Shown: one piece after another, positions 15,303-23,088 of the stretch | Layout of the letters: the number at the start of each line of letters is the position of its first letter | How positions within the stretch are numbered: the first letter of the stretch is position 1 | NCBI GenBank assembly: GCA_015222065.1 | Contig: JADFUQ010000350.1 | Coordinates: 1 to 24,294, forward strand | Origin: Bacteroidota bacterium | GTDB taxonomy: Bacteria; Bacteroidota; Bacteroidia; Bacteroidales; VadinHA17 | Length of the DNA: 24,294 nt | Direction of reading: 5' to 3' | Translations under genes and position numbers: made by a program | The notes under the pieces: generated by a model | Databases searched by the model: none | Told to the model about the DNA's origin: nothing | The model's input: the letters and a program-made list of their open reading frames with translations, nothing else

Positions 15303-16604
15303 TTAATCCTTTTGAGAGAAATGATGATCAGCGAAATCGAGATAATTCTGCCAGTCGTACCAGGTAATATCATGTTTTCCATGCCGTATATGGTATCCGA
15401 TATACCCCTGATTTACAGGCTGGTTTTCCTCTGGCATTTCTGTTACTCCAAGTCCTTCTTTTCCAAATAATTTGTAGACTTTCTCAGCCAACATAGCTGA
15501 CAGAAATTCCCCTTTTGGATCTGCCCAGAGATCTTCAGAGGCACTTGCAATATATACAGGTCTTGGGGCAATCAGGGAAATAAGCATATGTTGATCTACG
15601 GGTAGTTTTTCTTCATTATTGTTGTACTGATGAAAATTTTTGCAAAACCAGTGCGGAAAAACTGTATTGATCCTTTTTACTGTCTCACCAAATGCTCTTC
15701 GGGATAATGCTGCTCCGCCACATCCTGAATTATTTGAAATAACAATTGCAAATCTTGAATCCCGGGCACCGGCCCACAGAGCTGTTTTTCCAAGTCTTGA
15801 ATGGCCAAACACTATAACCTTGTTCTGGTCAATATCCGGATCAATTTCAAAATAATCCATGGCTTTGCTAAGTCCCCATGCCCAGGTAGATATTGATCCC
15901 CATTCATCCGGAGCAGGATTTTGCCGGTTTCCCTTATAAAACAAAGGGTGTATGCCATTTTTAAATCCATCATCATAATCAGGATCAATGTCACCATAGT
16001 ATATAGTAGCCAGTCCGTATCCCCGATCAAGAATTTTTTCAACCGGCCAGCAGGACTGCCTGACACCACGTGACATATCTGTAGCTTTGTTTTCGGTGAT
16101 ATAAAACTCTTTTTTATTTCTCATCCAACTTTGGGTTATGGTTATTCCCGGGTCAGAATTAATAGTATGGTTTCCATAAAAATTCAATCCTATAAATAGT
16201 GGTACCGGTTGAGATTTTTTGTCAGGCAGATAAATCAGGAGAGAGATATTTACTGAATCAATTCCGTTTGAAACAATTATAGAAATTTCTTTCCTAACTG
16301 CTTTACCGGATAAAGCCATATATTTCGTTTCAGATGGAACAAAGCTGACTTTTATTTCATTTTCCGGAACTTTTCCATAAACCTGATGCCGGAACATATC
16401 AAGGATCTCCGGTCTTCGTATCTGCAACCATTCATAAGTATTATCTATCTTTTTACCTTCCCCTGATATAAGAATTTCCGGCAGTGTATAAAAAGGAACT
16501 TTATCTTCCTCAGTAATAGCAATTTCCTGGGCATGTAAACCGGTAATAATAACTAACAGACAAATAATAATGGTGAAAAAATTAACTTTGTGTCTGAATT
16601 TCAT
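15303..16604 (-). CDS. CE15-type glucuronoyl esterase-like alpha/beta hydrolase
   Basis: The 433-residue secreted protein resembles bacterial carbohydrate esterase family 15, which cleaves ester links between glucuronoyl groups of xylan and lignin. A signal peptide covers residues 1-25. The nucleophile elbow is GHSRLGK with Ser269. SGCGGAALSRR (293-303), LIAPRPVYIAS (344-354) and SEDLWADPKGE (355-366) are family-typical stretches, and the likely catalytic His is His411 in RHGKHDITWYDW. The acid residue is uncertain (Glu357, Asp358 or Asp361 region). An upstream in-frame ATG at 16655 is rejected because it would add 17 non-signal residues and place the -7 box (16640-16647) inside the gene. Similar proteins are often labelled acetylxylan esterase, so the exact substrate is unproven. 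Confidence 0.87.
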   Translation of the reverse strand: MKFRHKVNFFTIIICLLVIITGLHAQEIAITEEDKVPFYTLPEILISGEGKKIDNTYEWLQIRRPEILDMFRHQVYGKVPENEIKVSFVPSETKYMALSGKAVRKEISIIVSNGIDSVNISLLIYLPDKKSQPVPLFIGLNFYGNHTINSDPGITITQSWMRNKKEFYITENKATDMSRGVRQSCWPVEKILDRGYGLATIYYGDIDPDYDDGFKNGIHPLFYKGNRQNPAPDEWGSISTWAWGLSKAMDYFEIDPDIDQNKVIVFGHSRLGKTALWAGARDSRFAIVISNNSGCGGAALSRRAFGETVKRINTVFPHWFCKNFHQYNNNEEKLPVDQHMLISLIAPRPVYIASASEDLWADPKGEFLSAMLAEKVYKLFGKEGLGVTEMPEENQPVNQGYIGYHIRHGKHDITWYDWQNYLDFADHHFSQKD

Positions 16605-16619
16605 CTTATTCTTCTTTAT

Positions 16620-16627
16620 TAATTTTG
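16620..16627 (+). promoter_or_regulatory. -7 box of the M14 carboxypeptidase gene (TAATTTTG)
   Basis: TAATTTTG matches TAnnTTTG and would start a transcript near 16634, leaving a leader of about 45 bases. No clear -33 element is seen. Confidence 0.4.
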
Positions 16628-16639
16628 TATTTCTTAACT

Positions 16640-16647
16640 CAAAAATA
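16640..16647 (-). promoter_or_regulatory. -7 box of the CE15 gene (TATTTTTG)
   Basis: On the minus strand TATTTTTG matches TAnnTTTG and would start a transcript near 16633, about 29 bases before the chosen ATG. It faces the plus-strand box at 16620-16627. No clear -33 element is seen. Confidence 0.4.
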
Positions 16648-16678
16648 TAAAACATTATTCACTCTTAACACTTAAAAA

Positions 16679-17923
16679 ATGAATTTCATCAGAATAATAG
16701 CTATTCTCTTTTTAAATTTTAATTTTCTGTTCTCTTATAGTCAACCGGTTAATGTTCCTTGGCCTGACATTGTTGACTCTTCCGATTTGGTCGACACCCG
16801 GTCAAAACCGATCGAATACCAGGTTAAACAAATATTCCGGTTCCCTGAGACAGGTGTAAGTGCAGATAATATGTTTCCCGGTGCCAGGCTGAATGACATG
16901 TTCATGATTAATGACAGTACATTACAAGTACAAATACTCCCCGAAAATCATCCTGTAAATATGAGTCCATGGTATGCTTTTCGTATATGGTCAGAAACTG
17001 AGCAAACCATATATCTTAAACTAAGTTATAAACACGGTAGACACAGATATTATCCTAAACTAAGCAGTGACAATAAACATTGGGTCCCTGTTGATCCCTC
17101 TGATTATTTTTCAGAACCCGGCGATACATCTGCCCTGTTTAGAGTCCATCTAAAGCATGATACTATCAGCATATCTGCCCAGGAGAATATTACTTCTGAC
17201 GTATGTATACGATGGGTAGACAAAATGGTAAAAAAGCAATTTATAAGCAGACATACAATTGGTTACAGCACACTGGGAAGACCACTTTACGGGTTATCCA
17301 TTTCCGAATCAGATGGGAAGAACCTGCTTGTAATTCTTAGCAGGCAACATCCACCCGAGATAACAGGATATAAGGAAATGATAGCTTTTGTTGAATCTAT
17401 TTCTGATAACACTCGTCTTGCAAGAAAATTCAGGAAAAAGTTTGAAACAATTGTTGTACCTATGATGAATCCTGATGGTGTTGATAACGGTCATTGGCGG
17501 CATAATGCCGGAGGTATTGACCTGAACCGTGACTGGCGGCATTTTCATCAACCCGAAACATTTGCTTTCAGGAAATATATACTTGAGAAAATCAAGAAAC
17601 AAAATGCAAGAGTTTGTTTCGGGATCGATTTTCACTCCACACAGGAAGATATTTTTTATTATTCAGAGAAAAATGTTAATCCTGATAAAAAAGGAATTAC
17701 ATTAAAATGGGTAAATTCAATAAATCAGCTATTCCCGGATAATTCTTTTAATCCTGAACCCACAGGTATAACCTCGCAAGTATCAAAAAACTGGTTCTTC
17801 AATGAAATAAAAGCAGAATCTATCACATATGAAGTTGGCGATAATACACCACGGGATATTATTAAAAAAAGAGGAAAAGAAGCTGCAAAACAATTAATGA
17901 AGATCATGCTTAAAGACATCTGA
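16679..17923 (+). CDS. Secreted M14 zinc carboxypeptidase
   Basis: A 414-residue metallocarboxypeptidase with a signal peptide (about 1-22), an N-terminal beta-rich domain (about 60-180) like that in front of cytosolic-carboxypeptidase-type M14 enzymes, and a catalytic domain from about 190. Zinc ligands are His224 and Glu227 (SRQHPPE) and His319 (DFHST). Asn283-Arg284 (LNRDW) should hold the substrate carboxylate, and Glu385 in TYEVGD is the catalytic base. All the key residues are present. It should trim C-terminal residues from peptides outside the cytoplasm. It lies upstream of an M28 peptidase on the same strand, 142 bp apart, and is opposite to the CE15 gene. The ATG at 16679 opens the signal peptide. 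Confidence 0.9.
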   Translation: MNFIRIIAILFLNFNFLFSYSQPVNVPWPDIVDSSDLVDTRSKPIEYQVKQIFRFPETGVSADNMFPGARLNDMFMINDSTLQVQILPENHPVNMSPWYAFRIWSETEQTIYLKLSYKHGRHRYYPKLSSDNKHWVPVDPSDYFSEPGDTSALFRVHLKHDTISISAQENITSDVCIRWVDKMVKKQFISRHTIGYSTLGRPLYGLSISESDGKNLLVILSRQHPPEITGYKEMIAFVESISDNTRLARKFRKKFETIVVPMMNPDGVDNGHWRHNAGGIDLNRDWRHFHQPETFAFRKYILEKIKKQNARVCFGIDFHSTQEDIFYYSEKNVNPDKKGITLKWVNSINQLFPDNSFNPEPTGITSQVSKNWFFNEIKAESITYEVGDNTPRDIIKKRGKEAAKQLMKIMLKDI

Positions 17924-18065
17924 TCAGTTGGCAGTTGGCAATAGGCAGTTGGCAGAAAACAGGCAAAAGCAATCATTTAAGCATTTAATCATTCATTCAT
18001 TCATTCATTTCCCCAATAATCTGCTATATTTGCAAACAATTTTTTAAACCAAATAATCTTATATT
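17924..18065. repeat. CAGTTGG heptamer and TCATTTAA octamer arrays
   Basis: One base after the carboxypeptidase stop a 7-bp array begins: CAGTTGG, CAGTTGG, CAATAGG, CAGTTGG, then decayed units (17925-17966). An 8-bp array follows at 17973-18012 (TCATTTAA, GCATTTAA, TCATTCAT twice, TCATTTCC), the same family as at 4419-4467. The promoter of the M28 gene follows directly. Confidence 0.75.
18025..18032 (+). promoter_or_regulatory. -7 box of the M28 peptidase gene (TATATTTG)
   Basis: TATATTTG is an exact match to TAnnTTTG and lies 33 bases before the ATG at 18066. The -33 element is not clear, since the upstream DNA is an octamer repeat array. Confidence 0.55.
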
Positions 18066-19856
18066 ATGAAAACCTACAGGTATTTACTTACAATGCTATT
18101 AATCAGTTCTTTGTTATATTATAGTTGCACCAGTTACCATATTGACAAACCGGAAATAACCGTGGAGGAATTACAAGAGACCATCGGATTTCTGGCTTCT
18201 GACTCTCTTAAAGGCCGGTATCCCGGAACTCCGGAAGACAAGGTTTTGTCTGACTGGCTCACCGGAGAATTCCGGGAAATGGGGATTGAGCTAATAGCAG
18301 ATGAAGGGAAACAGTATTTTGAAGTTATAACAAATATAAAACCGGGTGAGAATAACTCACTTAAATACAGTAATACTACCTTAGAACTGTATAAAGATTT
18401 TGCTCCATTTTCTTTCTCAGGGAATGCAATTACCAAAGCAAAAGCTGTTTTTGTAGGTTATGGTTTTGAGATTGACGATAAAGATCTGAAATGGAACGAT
18501 TACTCAGGTATTGATGTTACTGACAAATGGCTGATCATTCTTCGCGGAGATCCTGAAATTGACAGTCTTACCAGTCCTTTTATCCCTTACAGTGGAGACA
18601 GGGATAAAGTAATGCTGGCAGGTGATCATGGTGCAGCCGGTGTATTATTTGTATCAGGACCCAAATTTGATCAGAAAGACAAACTTGTTGATCTTGAAAC
18701 ACAAAAAGCCCCTGTTGACATTCCGGTACTTCATATAACAAGAAATGTTGCAGATGACATTTTAAAAGGAGAAGGAAGAAATATTGAAAAGCTCGAGAAA
18801 AAACTTAATGAACAACGCAGTCCGGAAGTATTTGAAACCGGTATAATTATCAGGGGATTATCTGAAGTTCTGCAGGATAAATCAACAACACAGAATATAA
18901 TTAGTATGATAAAAGGAAATGATCCTGACCTTGCAGATGAATATATTCTTATTGGAGGACACCATGACCATCTTGGCATGGGAGGTCCCAATACCGGATC
19001 CAGGAAGCCTGATACTACTGCTGTTCATAATGGCGCAGATGATAATGCATCAGGTGTTGCCGCAGTGCTTGAAATCGCTGAGAAACTTTCATATAACCGC
19101 GATTCCCTGCGCAGAAGCATAATCTTTATTACTTTTGGTGCAGAAGAGATGGGTCTGCTTGGTTCAAAGTATTTCGTGAATAATCCTGTTGTTCCTATTG
19201 AAAAAATAAGTGCCATGATAAACATTGACATGGTTGGCAGGTTAAGTAATGAAAAGTCATTGCAGATCGGCGGCACCGAAACCTCCGTTTCAGGCTCCGA
19301 ACTTCTTGATATTATTACAGGCAGTAAGAACTTCAACCTGGCTAAGTCTCCTGAAGGATACGGTCCATCGGATCATGCTTCCTTTTATGGAAAAGAAATT
19401 CCTGTTTTCTTTTTCTCAACAGGGCCGCATCTTGATTATCATACACCTGAAGATGATATTGAACAAGTTAATTTCGAAGGACTGAAATCTGTATCTGACT
19501 ATATATATTATCTTACATGGGAACTGGCAAACAGAGATTCTTCGTTAGTATTCCAGGAAGCCGGTCCTAAGACAGGACAGCAACGAATGAAGCGCCGAAA
19601 AGGAATTACACTTGGTATAATGCCTGATTTTGCCGGACAGGTGAAGAACGGATTACGAGCTGATTTTGTGTTAGCGGATCGCCCGGCTGATAAAGGCGGC
19701 ATGGAGGATGGAGATATTATCATTGCAATCAATGGAAAAGCGATAAAGAATATATATGATTATATGTACAGGCTTGAGAAACTAAAGCAAGGACAAACTA
19801 TTACTATTGAAGTAATTAGAGATAATGAAAAAAAGGTGTTACTAATCCAACTTTAG
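18066..19856 (+). CDS. M28 zinc aminopeptidase with PA and PDZ domains
   Basis: A 596-residue exported peptidase. The N-terminus is a signal sequence ending at Cys21 (probable lipoprotein, imperfect lipobox). A protease-associated (PA) insert spans about 120-250. The M28 core carries His299 and Asp301 (GGHHDHLG), the bridging Asp325 (NGADDNASG), Glu360/Glu361 (FGAEEMG), Asp388 (NIDMVGR) and His459 (DYHTPEDD), so a two-zinc site is complete. A PDZ domain (about 512-596, ADKGGMEDGDIIIAINGK) closes the protein and may bind substrate C-termini. The gene ends four bases before the next gene, so they are cotranscribed. It should act with the M14 enzyme on extracellular or periplasmic peptides. Confidence 0.92.
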   Translation: MKTYRYLLTMLLISSLLYYSCTSYHIDKPEITVEELQETIGFLASDSLKGRYPGTPEDKVLSDWLTGEFREMGIELIADEGKQYFEVITNIKPGENNSLKYSNTTLELYKDFAPFSFSGNAITKAKAVFVGYGFEIDDKDLKWNDYSGIDVTDKWLIILRGDPEIDSLTSPFIPYSGDRDKVMLAGDHGAAGVLFVSGPKFDQKDKLVDLETQKAPVDIPVLHITRNVADDILKGEGRNIEKLEKKLNEQRSPEVFETGIIIRGLSEVLQDKSTTQNIISMIKGNDPDLADEYILIGGHHDHLGMGGPNTGSRKPDTTAVHNGADDNASGVAAVLEIAEKLSYNRDSLRRSIIFITFGAEEMGLLGSKYFVNNPVVPIEKISAMINIDMVGRLSNEKSLQIGGTETSVSGSELLDIITGSKNFNLAKSPEGYGPSDHASFYGKEIPVFFFSTGPHLDYHTPEDDIEQVNFEGLKSVSDYIYYLTWELANRDSSLVFQEAGPKTGQQRMKRRKGITLGIMPDFAGQVKNGLRADFVLADRPADKGGMEDGDIIIAINGKAIKNIYDYMYRLEKLKQGQTITIEVIRDNEKKVLLIQL

Positions 19857-19860
19857 ACAA

Positions 19861-20700
19861 ATGGCGAAAACTCCTAATACAAAACTATATTGGTTACTTG
19901 CATTTATAATAACTATTGCAGCTGCATACTATCAGAGGAAAACCGGGCCAACCTATGCCAAAGAAATAAATATTACACTTGATGGCAAAAACTATGAAAT
20001 TGAATTACCAAGGAGTCATGGCGGCGATGATGCATGCCCGATTAAACTGGAGATAGCTGATAATTATGTTCAGGGAGAATTATCTTATAGAAAATATCCG
20101 ACAAATGATAGCTGGCAGACTATCCTTTTAAATCGTGAAGGAGAGTTACTAACAGGGAATTTACCTCATCAATCTCCTGCCGGGAAACTTGAATATTTCC
20201 TAAAACTTTCAACCCGGAATGAAGAGATTGACCTTTTTGAAAACAACCCGGTGATCATCCGGTTTAAAGGGAGTGTTCCGGCAGGTGTTCTTGTACCTCA
20301 TATTATTATCATGTTTGCTGCTATGTTGCTGTCAAACTTCTCCGGCATCATAGGATTTATGAAACATCCTAAACAAAGGTTCTATGGTAGAATTACACTG
20401 GCTTTGCTATTCCTGGGAGGATTGATCCTGGGGCCTATTGTTCAATTCCACGCTTTTGGTGAATATTGGACAGGAATCCCTTTTGGATGGGACCTCACAG
20501 ATAATAAGCTCCTAATTGCTTTTATTTTCTGGGTGATAGCAATTGCAGGAAACCGGAAACGTGAAAAACCTTCCTTAACAGTCCTGGCTGCTGTGATACT
20601 GTTATTAATTTATTCTATTCCACATAGCATGTTCGGATCTGAACTCGATCATGAAACAGGTGAGGTAATTACAGGAATGGTGCAATTATTTTTATTTTGA
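19861..20700 (+). CDS. Unknown membrane protein coupled to the M28 peptidase gene
   Basis: I do not recognise a named family for this 279-residue protein. One transmembrane helix (about 9-23) is followed by an extracytoplasmic beta-rich region (about 33-140) and four C-terminal helices (about 144-164, 177-195, 216-230, 238-253). Unusual polar motifs sit near the membrane: His147, QFHAFGEYWTGIPFGWDLTDNK (195-216) with His197, and IPHSMFGSE (253-261) with His255. The soluble part has a sandwich-like look (VQGELSYRKYPT, LPHQSPAGKLEYFLKL). The start lies four bases after the M28 stop, so expression is linked. The membrane histidines could ligate a metal or haem, which is only a guess. Confidence 0.8.
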   Translation: MAKTPNTKLYWLLAFIITIAAAYYQRKTGPTYAKEINITLDGKNYEIELPRSHGGDDACPIKLEIADNYVQGELSYRKYPTNDSWQTILLNREGELLTGNLPHQSPAGKLEYFLKLSTRNEEIDLFENNPVIIRFKGSVPAGVLVPHIIIMFAAMLLSNFSGIIGFMKHPKQRFYGRITLALLFLGGLILGPIVQFHAFGEYWTGIPFGWDLTDNKLLIAFIFWVIAIAGNRKREKPSLTVLAAVILLLIYSIPHSMFGSELDHETGEVITGMVQLFLF

Positions 20701-20868
20701 GGCTAAATATAGTTCAAATAAAAAAACTCCTTTGTTTACAAAATAACGTTTTTTCAATGTTGTTTAATTTCTTAAAAATCTGATAAGTAAAACAATAACC
20801 GGATAAAATCCTTAGAGTCAGACGAATTACACTCTGAATTTGATATATTTATTAATAGAACTTAGTAT

Positions 20869-21234
20869 ATGATTAAACATATTTTGATTTTATTTGGATC
20901 AATTTTTCTTGGATTAGGTTTTATTGGTATAATCATACCAGGACTGCCAACAACACCATTTTTATTATTAGCAGCCGGTTGTTATGTCAGAAGTTCAGAT
21001 CGTTTATACTCATGGTTATTAGATCATAAATTACTTGGCAAATACATATATAATTTCAGAGAAACACGATCAATATCATTACGTAGCAAAATTATTTCGC
21101 TTATCGTGATGTGGGTCATGATTGGTTTATCTATTTATATATTTATAAAAATTATTCCGGTCAAGATAATAGTGGCACTACTTGGAGTAATTGGCACCTT
21201 AGTTATCTTATTAATACCTACTTTAAGGAAATAA
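20869..21234 (+). CDS. DUF454 (YbaN-like) inner-membrane protein
   Basis: A 121-residue inner-membrane protein of the DUF454/YbaN family, whose function is not known. The family pattern is clear: GIIIPGLPTTPFLLLAAGCYVRSS (20-43), then SWLLDHKLLGKYI (48-60) and two or three C-terminal hydrophobic segments (about 73-92 and 98-117). Length is normal. It stands alone: 168 bp after the preceding gene and convergent with the acidic lipoprotein gene. A TATATTTA about 20 bases upstream of the ATG is one mismatch from the -7 consensus. Confidence 0.9.
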   Translation: MIKHILILFGSIFLGLGFIGIIIPGLPTTPFLLLAAGCYVRSSDRLYSWLLDHKLLGKYIYNFRETRSISLRSKIISLIVMWVMIGLSIYIFIKIIPVKIIVALLGVIGTLVILLIPTLRK

Positions 21235-21419
21235 TAAAAAATACTTTTACTCTTTATGCCTTTTTGACTTGACACTAGTATTTATACAATAGACACAAAA
21301 AAAGCCTCATAGTAATAAACTACGAAACTTTCTTACTAACCATAATTCCCTTCGTATAGTCCCTTTTTGGGAATAATCTTTCTTTAATCAGTTTTAAACC
21401 GGATCTTAGACTGGGAAAT
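21235..21419. other. Gap between convergent genes with competing inverted repeats
   Basis: No gene was seen. AATTCCC (21344-21350) can pair with GGGAATA-side sequence at 21369-21374, while TACGAA (21331-21336) can pair with TTCGTA (21351-21356). These pairings are mutually interleaved. It could serve as a bidirectional terminator for the two convergent genes, but the stems are short and no strong T-run follows. Confidence 0.3.
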
Positions 21420-21638
21420 TTATTCTTCTTCTTTTTCCTCTTCAGCTTCAGCTTCTACTGCTTCTTCTACTACTTCAGTTGAGTCAACAACTACTTCTTC
21501 AACTGGTTCTTCAACTACCTCTTCAACCACTTCTACTTCTTCAGCAGCTTGTTCTTCTTTTGGTGTACTTTTGCAGCCATACAAACCGATAAAACAAACG
21601 GTGGCAAATGCCAGAAACAAATACTTAATTTTTTTCAT
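21420..21638 (-). CDS. Small, highly acidic lipoprotein
   Basis: A 72-residue predicted lipoprotein. The signal sequence MKKIKYLFLAFATVCFIGLYGC ends in Cys22, with an imperfect lipobox (LYGC fits the usual L-x-G-C form). The mature part is about 50 residues, of which I count 22 Glu and one Asp, arranged as VVEE/PVEE/VVVDSTEVVEE runs and ending EEEKEEE. It has almost no other complexity, so it may be disordered, bind cations, or act as an acidic spacer on the membrane surface. It is a single gene on the minus strand, with no partner. The repetitive GAA/GTT codons make its length prone to change by slippage. No function can be assigned. Confidence 0.75.
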   Translation of the reverse strand: MKKIKYLFLAFATVCFIGLYGCKSTPKEEQAAEEVEVVEEVVEEPVEEVVVDSTEVVEEAVEAEAEEEKEEE

Positions 21639-21956
21639 TTTGTGTGTTTTTTGGATTAATAAATAATTTTGATAAAAATATTACTTTACATGTTAATATC
21701 CAACTATTTATTAGTGTAATTTGTTTTTTTATGATTTAAGAACAATCTTTAGTAAAAAATCAGTACTTAAAGTGAGCTAAAATTGAGAAAAAGTTAAAAG
21801 TGAGCTAAAGTTGAAAGTGAACTAAAGTTGAGAAGAGAAGAAGTTTAAACTTTAGGCATTTTAGGCACTTTAGCCCCTTTAGTCACTTCTTTATTTAGGC
21901 ACTTTTTTTTAATCTGTATGCAGCATCAGTAATTTTTGAACGTCTTTAAGGTGAAA
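21639..21956. repeat. Divergent gap with TTTAGGCAC nonamers and their inverse
   Basis: This gap of just over 300 bp lies between divergent genes. The stretch at about 21767-21832 holds AAGTGAGCTAAA-like words, which are the inverse of the TTTAGTCAC type. The stretch at 21851-21886 holds four 9-bp units (TTTAGGCAT, TTTAGGCAC, TTTAGCCCC, TTTAGTCAC). The two halves could pair. TAATTTTTG at 21930-21938 resembles a -7 box with one extra T and lies 18 bases before the sigma factor ATG. Confidence 0.65.
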
Positions 21957-22514
21957 ATGATGGATAAGGAAACAGTTTACCAGAATATACATCAGGATAT
22001 TATTGACGGTTGTATTAGTGGAGATCAGAAGTCACAATTTAAATTATACAAGCTCTATTATAAGGCAATGTATAATGCAAGTCTCAGGATTGTCAATGAT
22101 TTTACGGAAGCTGAAGATATAATGCAGGATGCTTTTTTAGCAGCATTTGAAAAGATTGATACATATGGAGGCAAGGTAAGTTTTGGAGCATGGTTAAAAA
22201 AAATTGTGATAAACAAATCACTTGATAGTATTAAGAAAAAAAGAGTTGAACTTATACCAATTGAAGAGCAGGAATACAGGATTGAAGATGAGAGCAGTAA
22301 TAAAGAATCAGGAATTCCGGAAGTTTCCGTTGAAAATATTAAGAATTGTATAAACAAGCTGGCAGACGGATATAGAATAGTTCTTTCACTTTACCTTATA
22401 GAAGGATATGACCATGAGGAGATCGGGCAGATCCTGGAAATTTCCGGTTCTACATCCAGATCACAATTTACCAGGGCACGAAAGAAACTGATAGAGGAAC
22501 TTAAGAAAAAATGA
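21957..22514 (+). CDS. ECF-type sigma-70 factor
   Basis: A 185-residue extracytoplasmic-function sigma factor that should direct RNA polymerase to envelope-response promoters. Region 2 spans about 20-95 (residues such as DFTEAEDIMQDAFLAAFEKI and FGAWLKKIVINKSLDSIKKK). Region 4 spans about 125-182 (GYRIVLSLYLIEGYDHEEIGQILEIS followed by SRSQFTRARKKL). A weakly conserved linker lies between. ATG codons at 21957 and 21960 are both possible; an in-frame TTG at 21936 is rejected because it falls within the putative -7 box. It begins a three-gene operon, four bases before the next gene. Confidence 0.92.
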   Translation: MMDKETVYQNIHQDIIDGCISGDQKSQFKLYKLYYKAMYNASLRIVNDFTEAEDIMQDAFLAAFEKIDTYGGKVSFGAWLKKIVINKSLDSIKKKRVELIPIEEQEYRIEDESSNKESGIPEVSVENIKNCINKLADGYRIVLSLYLIEGYDHEEIGQILEISGSTSRSQFTRARKKLIEELKKK

Positions 22515-22518
22515 GGTT

Positions 22519-23088
22519 ATGAAAAATATAGATAAAATATTCAGAAATAACAAGGAGTTGTTCGATACTGCTGAACCGAATGAAGGACACTTCAACCGGT
22601 TTGCAGCCAAATTGAAGCGGCAAAAAAGGAAAAACCATTCATTAACTTCCTATACATTCTTGCTTAAAGCCGCTTCGATAGCAATACTTGTTACATTGTC
22701 CTTCCTCTGGACATACGACAACCTGATCAAACCTTCACCTGAAAAATCAGGGATCAGCCTGAGTGAAGTGTCGGATGAATACAGGGAAGTAGAAGTATAT
22801 TACAAACAACAGGTTAATCTGAGGTACGGACAAATACGCAACATGGATATTTTTTCAGATAGTATCCAAAAGTCGATGCTGCTAAAAGAACTGTCTGATA
22901 TGGATTCAATCTATACAAACCTACAGGATGAACTTAAAGCAAATCCGAAAGACAAAAGAATTATCAACGCCATGATAGAACATTACCAATTAAAAGTTGA
23001 TGTAATGAATCAAATTTTGCATCAACTGGAACAAATCAAAAATGAAAATCTAATAAAAAATAAAAATCATGAAAGCAATCAAATTTAA
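22519..23088 (+). CDS. Anti-sigma-like single-pass membrane protein
   Basis: A 189-residue protein with a cytoplasmic N-terminus (1-45, including NEGHFNRFAAKLKRQKRK), one transmembrane helix (about 46-64) and an extracytoplasmic helical, probably coiled-coil region (about 85-175). Position directly after the sigma gene and the GHFxRFxxKL motif suggest that it holds the sigma factor at the membrane. It contains no cysteine, so the HxxxCxxC zinc-binding anti-sigma motif is absent. Its last 20 bases overlap the start of the next gene, which favours coupled translation. I infer anti-sigma function from context; no classical domain is recognisable. Confidence 0.75.
   Translation: MKNIDKIFRNNKELFDTAEPNEGHFNRFAAKLKRQKRKNHSLTSYTFLLKAASIAILVTLSFLWTYDNLIKPSPEKSGISLSEVSDEYREVEVYYKQQVNLRYGQIRNMDIFSDSIQKSMLLKELSDMDSIYTNLQDELKANPKDKRIINAMIEHYQLKVDVMNQILHQLEQIKNENLIKNKNHESNQI

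Noticed and set aside
15303..16655. Longer CE15 protein starting at ATG 16655
   Set aside because: It would put 17 charged residues in front of a normal signal peptide and place the -7 box inside the gene.
18066..20700. A single polysaccharide or peptide utilisation locus with SusC/SusD
   Set aside because: There is no SusD-like gene, and the only TonB receptor is more than 15 kb away, so the enzymes are grouped by position only.
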